DNA from: Leishmania mexicana MHOM/GT/2001/U1103
Taxonomy: Eukaryota; Euglenozoa; Kinetoplastea; Trypanosomatida; Trypanosomatidae
Assembly (NCBI RefSeq): GCF_000234665.1
Contig: NC_018336.1
Coordinates: 1,157,069 to 1,221,068 of the forward strand
Length of the DNA stretch: 64,000 bases
Direction: 5' to 3'
The notes beneath the pieces were generated by a model. It saw nothing but the letters and a program-made list of their open reading frames with translations, was not told the origin of the DNA and did not search any database. Numbering within the stretch: the stretch's first letter is position 1; every line of letters begins with the position of its first letter. The translations under genes were made by a program, and so were the position numbers. Of this stretch, positions 63,390 to 64,000 are shown in pieces.

Positions 63390-64000
63390 ATGCCCTCCTG
63401 GACTGCAGCGAAGCCAGTTCCAAACTGGCCGGTAGAGCAGGAGACGCAGGCGTCTGGCGTGACGAAGCCTGCTGGCGCTTCGCCGGCACCAGAGGCCAGA
63501 AAGATCTCCGCAAACGGCAACGCTTTCGTCTCCGCTGCTCCAGCCAATGCTGGCGCCAAGCCAGCCATCGCTTACCGTGCTTTCCCAGGAAGCGGTGGCG
63601 TCAGGGGGCCTGCAGTTAACATCATACCTGGTCTGCGGCCCCCGCAGCTGCAGCAGCCAAAGGGTAACGCCATGATGATGGACAGTGGCTACGGCAACTC
63701 GATGTACCGCCCCAGCAACATGAGAGGCTATGCCAGCATGTGCGACTTTGGCGGCATGAGCTCGACGCAGCCACCGGGCTTCATGTACGGTAATCGGAAT
63801 GGTATGGCCAGCGGCTCCGGCTCCATGGGTGGGGGCCAGGACGGCATGGGTGGCTACGGCTCTATGGCTGGCGGCGTTTCGATTTACGGTGGGATGGGTT
63901 GCAAATCGATGGTCTCCTTGTACGGGATGGGTGGTTCGATGAACTGGATGTACGGCATGGGCGGCAACCCAATAGGCTCCCTATACGGCATGGACGGTCC
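63390..64000 (+). CDS. PEX13: Probable peroxin 13 (glycosome membrane), 5' part
   Basis: The frame starts at the ATG at 63390 and stays open to the window end, giving about 203 residues. The N-terminus MPSWTAAKPVPNWPVEQ has the Pro/Trp-rich opening common in PEX13. From about residue 90 the sequence is dominated by Gly, Met, Ser and Tyr with repeated YGMGG, YGSM and SLYG elements, like the YGxG-rich region of trypanosomatid PEX13. PEX13 is part of the docking complex with PEX14 that imports matrix proteins into glycosomes. The membrane segments and C-terminal SH3-type domain expected for the family would lie beyond the window, so the call rests on the N-terminal half. A Gly/Tyr-rich structural or RNA-binding protein is an alternative. 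Confidence 0.55.
   Translation, partial: MPSWTAAKPVPNWPVEQETQASGVTKPAGASPAPEARKISANGNAFVSAAPANAGAKPAIAYRAFPGSGGVRGPAVNIIPGLRPPQLQQPKGNAMMMDSGYGNSMYRPSNMRGYASMCDFGGMSSTQPPGFMYGNRNGMASGSGSMGGGQDGMGGYGSMAGGVSIYGGMGCKSMVSLYGMGGSMNWMYGMGGNPIGSLYGMDG

Noticed and set aside
62560..63435. 291-residue + frame overlapping the PEX13-like start
   Set aside because: Encodes pyrimidine-derived Pro/Ser/Leu/His-rich sequence and conflicts with the better supported frame from 63390.
1..64000. CRISPR arrays, bacterial operons, tRNA or rRNA genes
   Set aside because: No regularly spaced direct repeats, ribosome binding sites or recognisable structural RNA segments were seen.

Overview
The window looks like nuclear DNA of a trypanosomatid, most probably Leishmania or a close leishmaniine. 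The genes are intronless and GC-rich, and every convincing one lies on the + strand, as expected of a polycistronic transcription unit. They are separated by long pyrimidine-rich stretches with possible AG trans-splice acceptors before several ATGs. Three SIDER-like degenerate retroposon copies are present. Gene content fits too: a glutathionylspermidine/trypanothione-type amidase pair, an MptpB-like phosphatase and a probable peroxin 13 with a Tyr-Gly-rich region. No rRNA, tRNA or CRISPR array was seen.

Layout. 0-17 kb: the 3' end of an unidentified gene, then a GC-rich repeat block (A2, + orientation), a small possibly myristoylated protein, an MptpB/LM1-like phosphatase, two adjacent single-pass membrane proteins with a CHAP amidase domain (one apparently catalytic, one lacking the nucleophile), two unidentified genes and a decayed pseudogene. 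SIDER-like elements lie between the CHAP genes and after the pseudogene. 17-30 kb: two inverted copies of a second repeat block (A1) bracket a cluster of small single-pass membrane proteins with Pro/Gly/Tyr-rich or charged tails. One of these is present twice around a 100-N gap, in a pattern that looks like an unmerged contig overlap. 30-35 kb: A1 and A2 in opposite orientations make a compact unit of about 1.76 kb, followed by roughly 3 kb of AT-richer DNA without a recognisable gene and a third SIDER-like copy.

35-64 kb: two giant adjacent genes (2744 and 2580 residues) separated by about 5.3 kb of pyrimidine-rich DNA. Each appears to carry three degenerate kinesin-motor-like domains. All six keep an alignable kinesin core pattern but have lost the P-loop GKT and switch motifs. 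This pair of multi-domain pseudo-kinesins is the strongest candidate for a poorly described system. The window ends in the 5' part of a probable PEX13 gene.

The repeat blocks occur in the order A2(+), A1(-), A1(+), A2(-) and share an end of about 110 bp. They therefore form inverted pairs around the gene blocks, an architecture that could be a mobile-element footprint and could support local amplification. All family assignments are by eye, without database searches.
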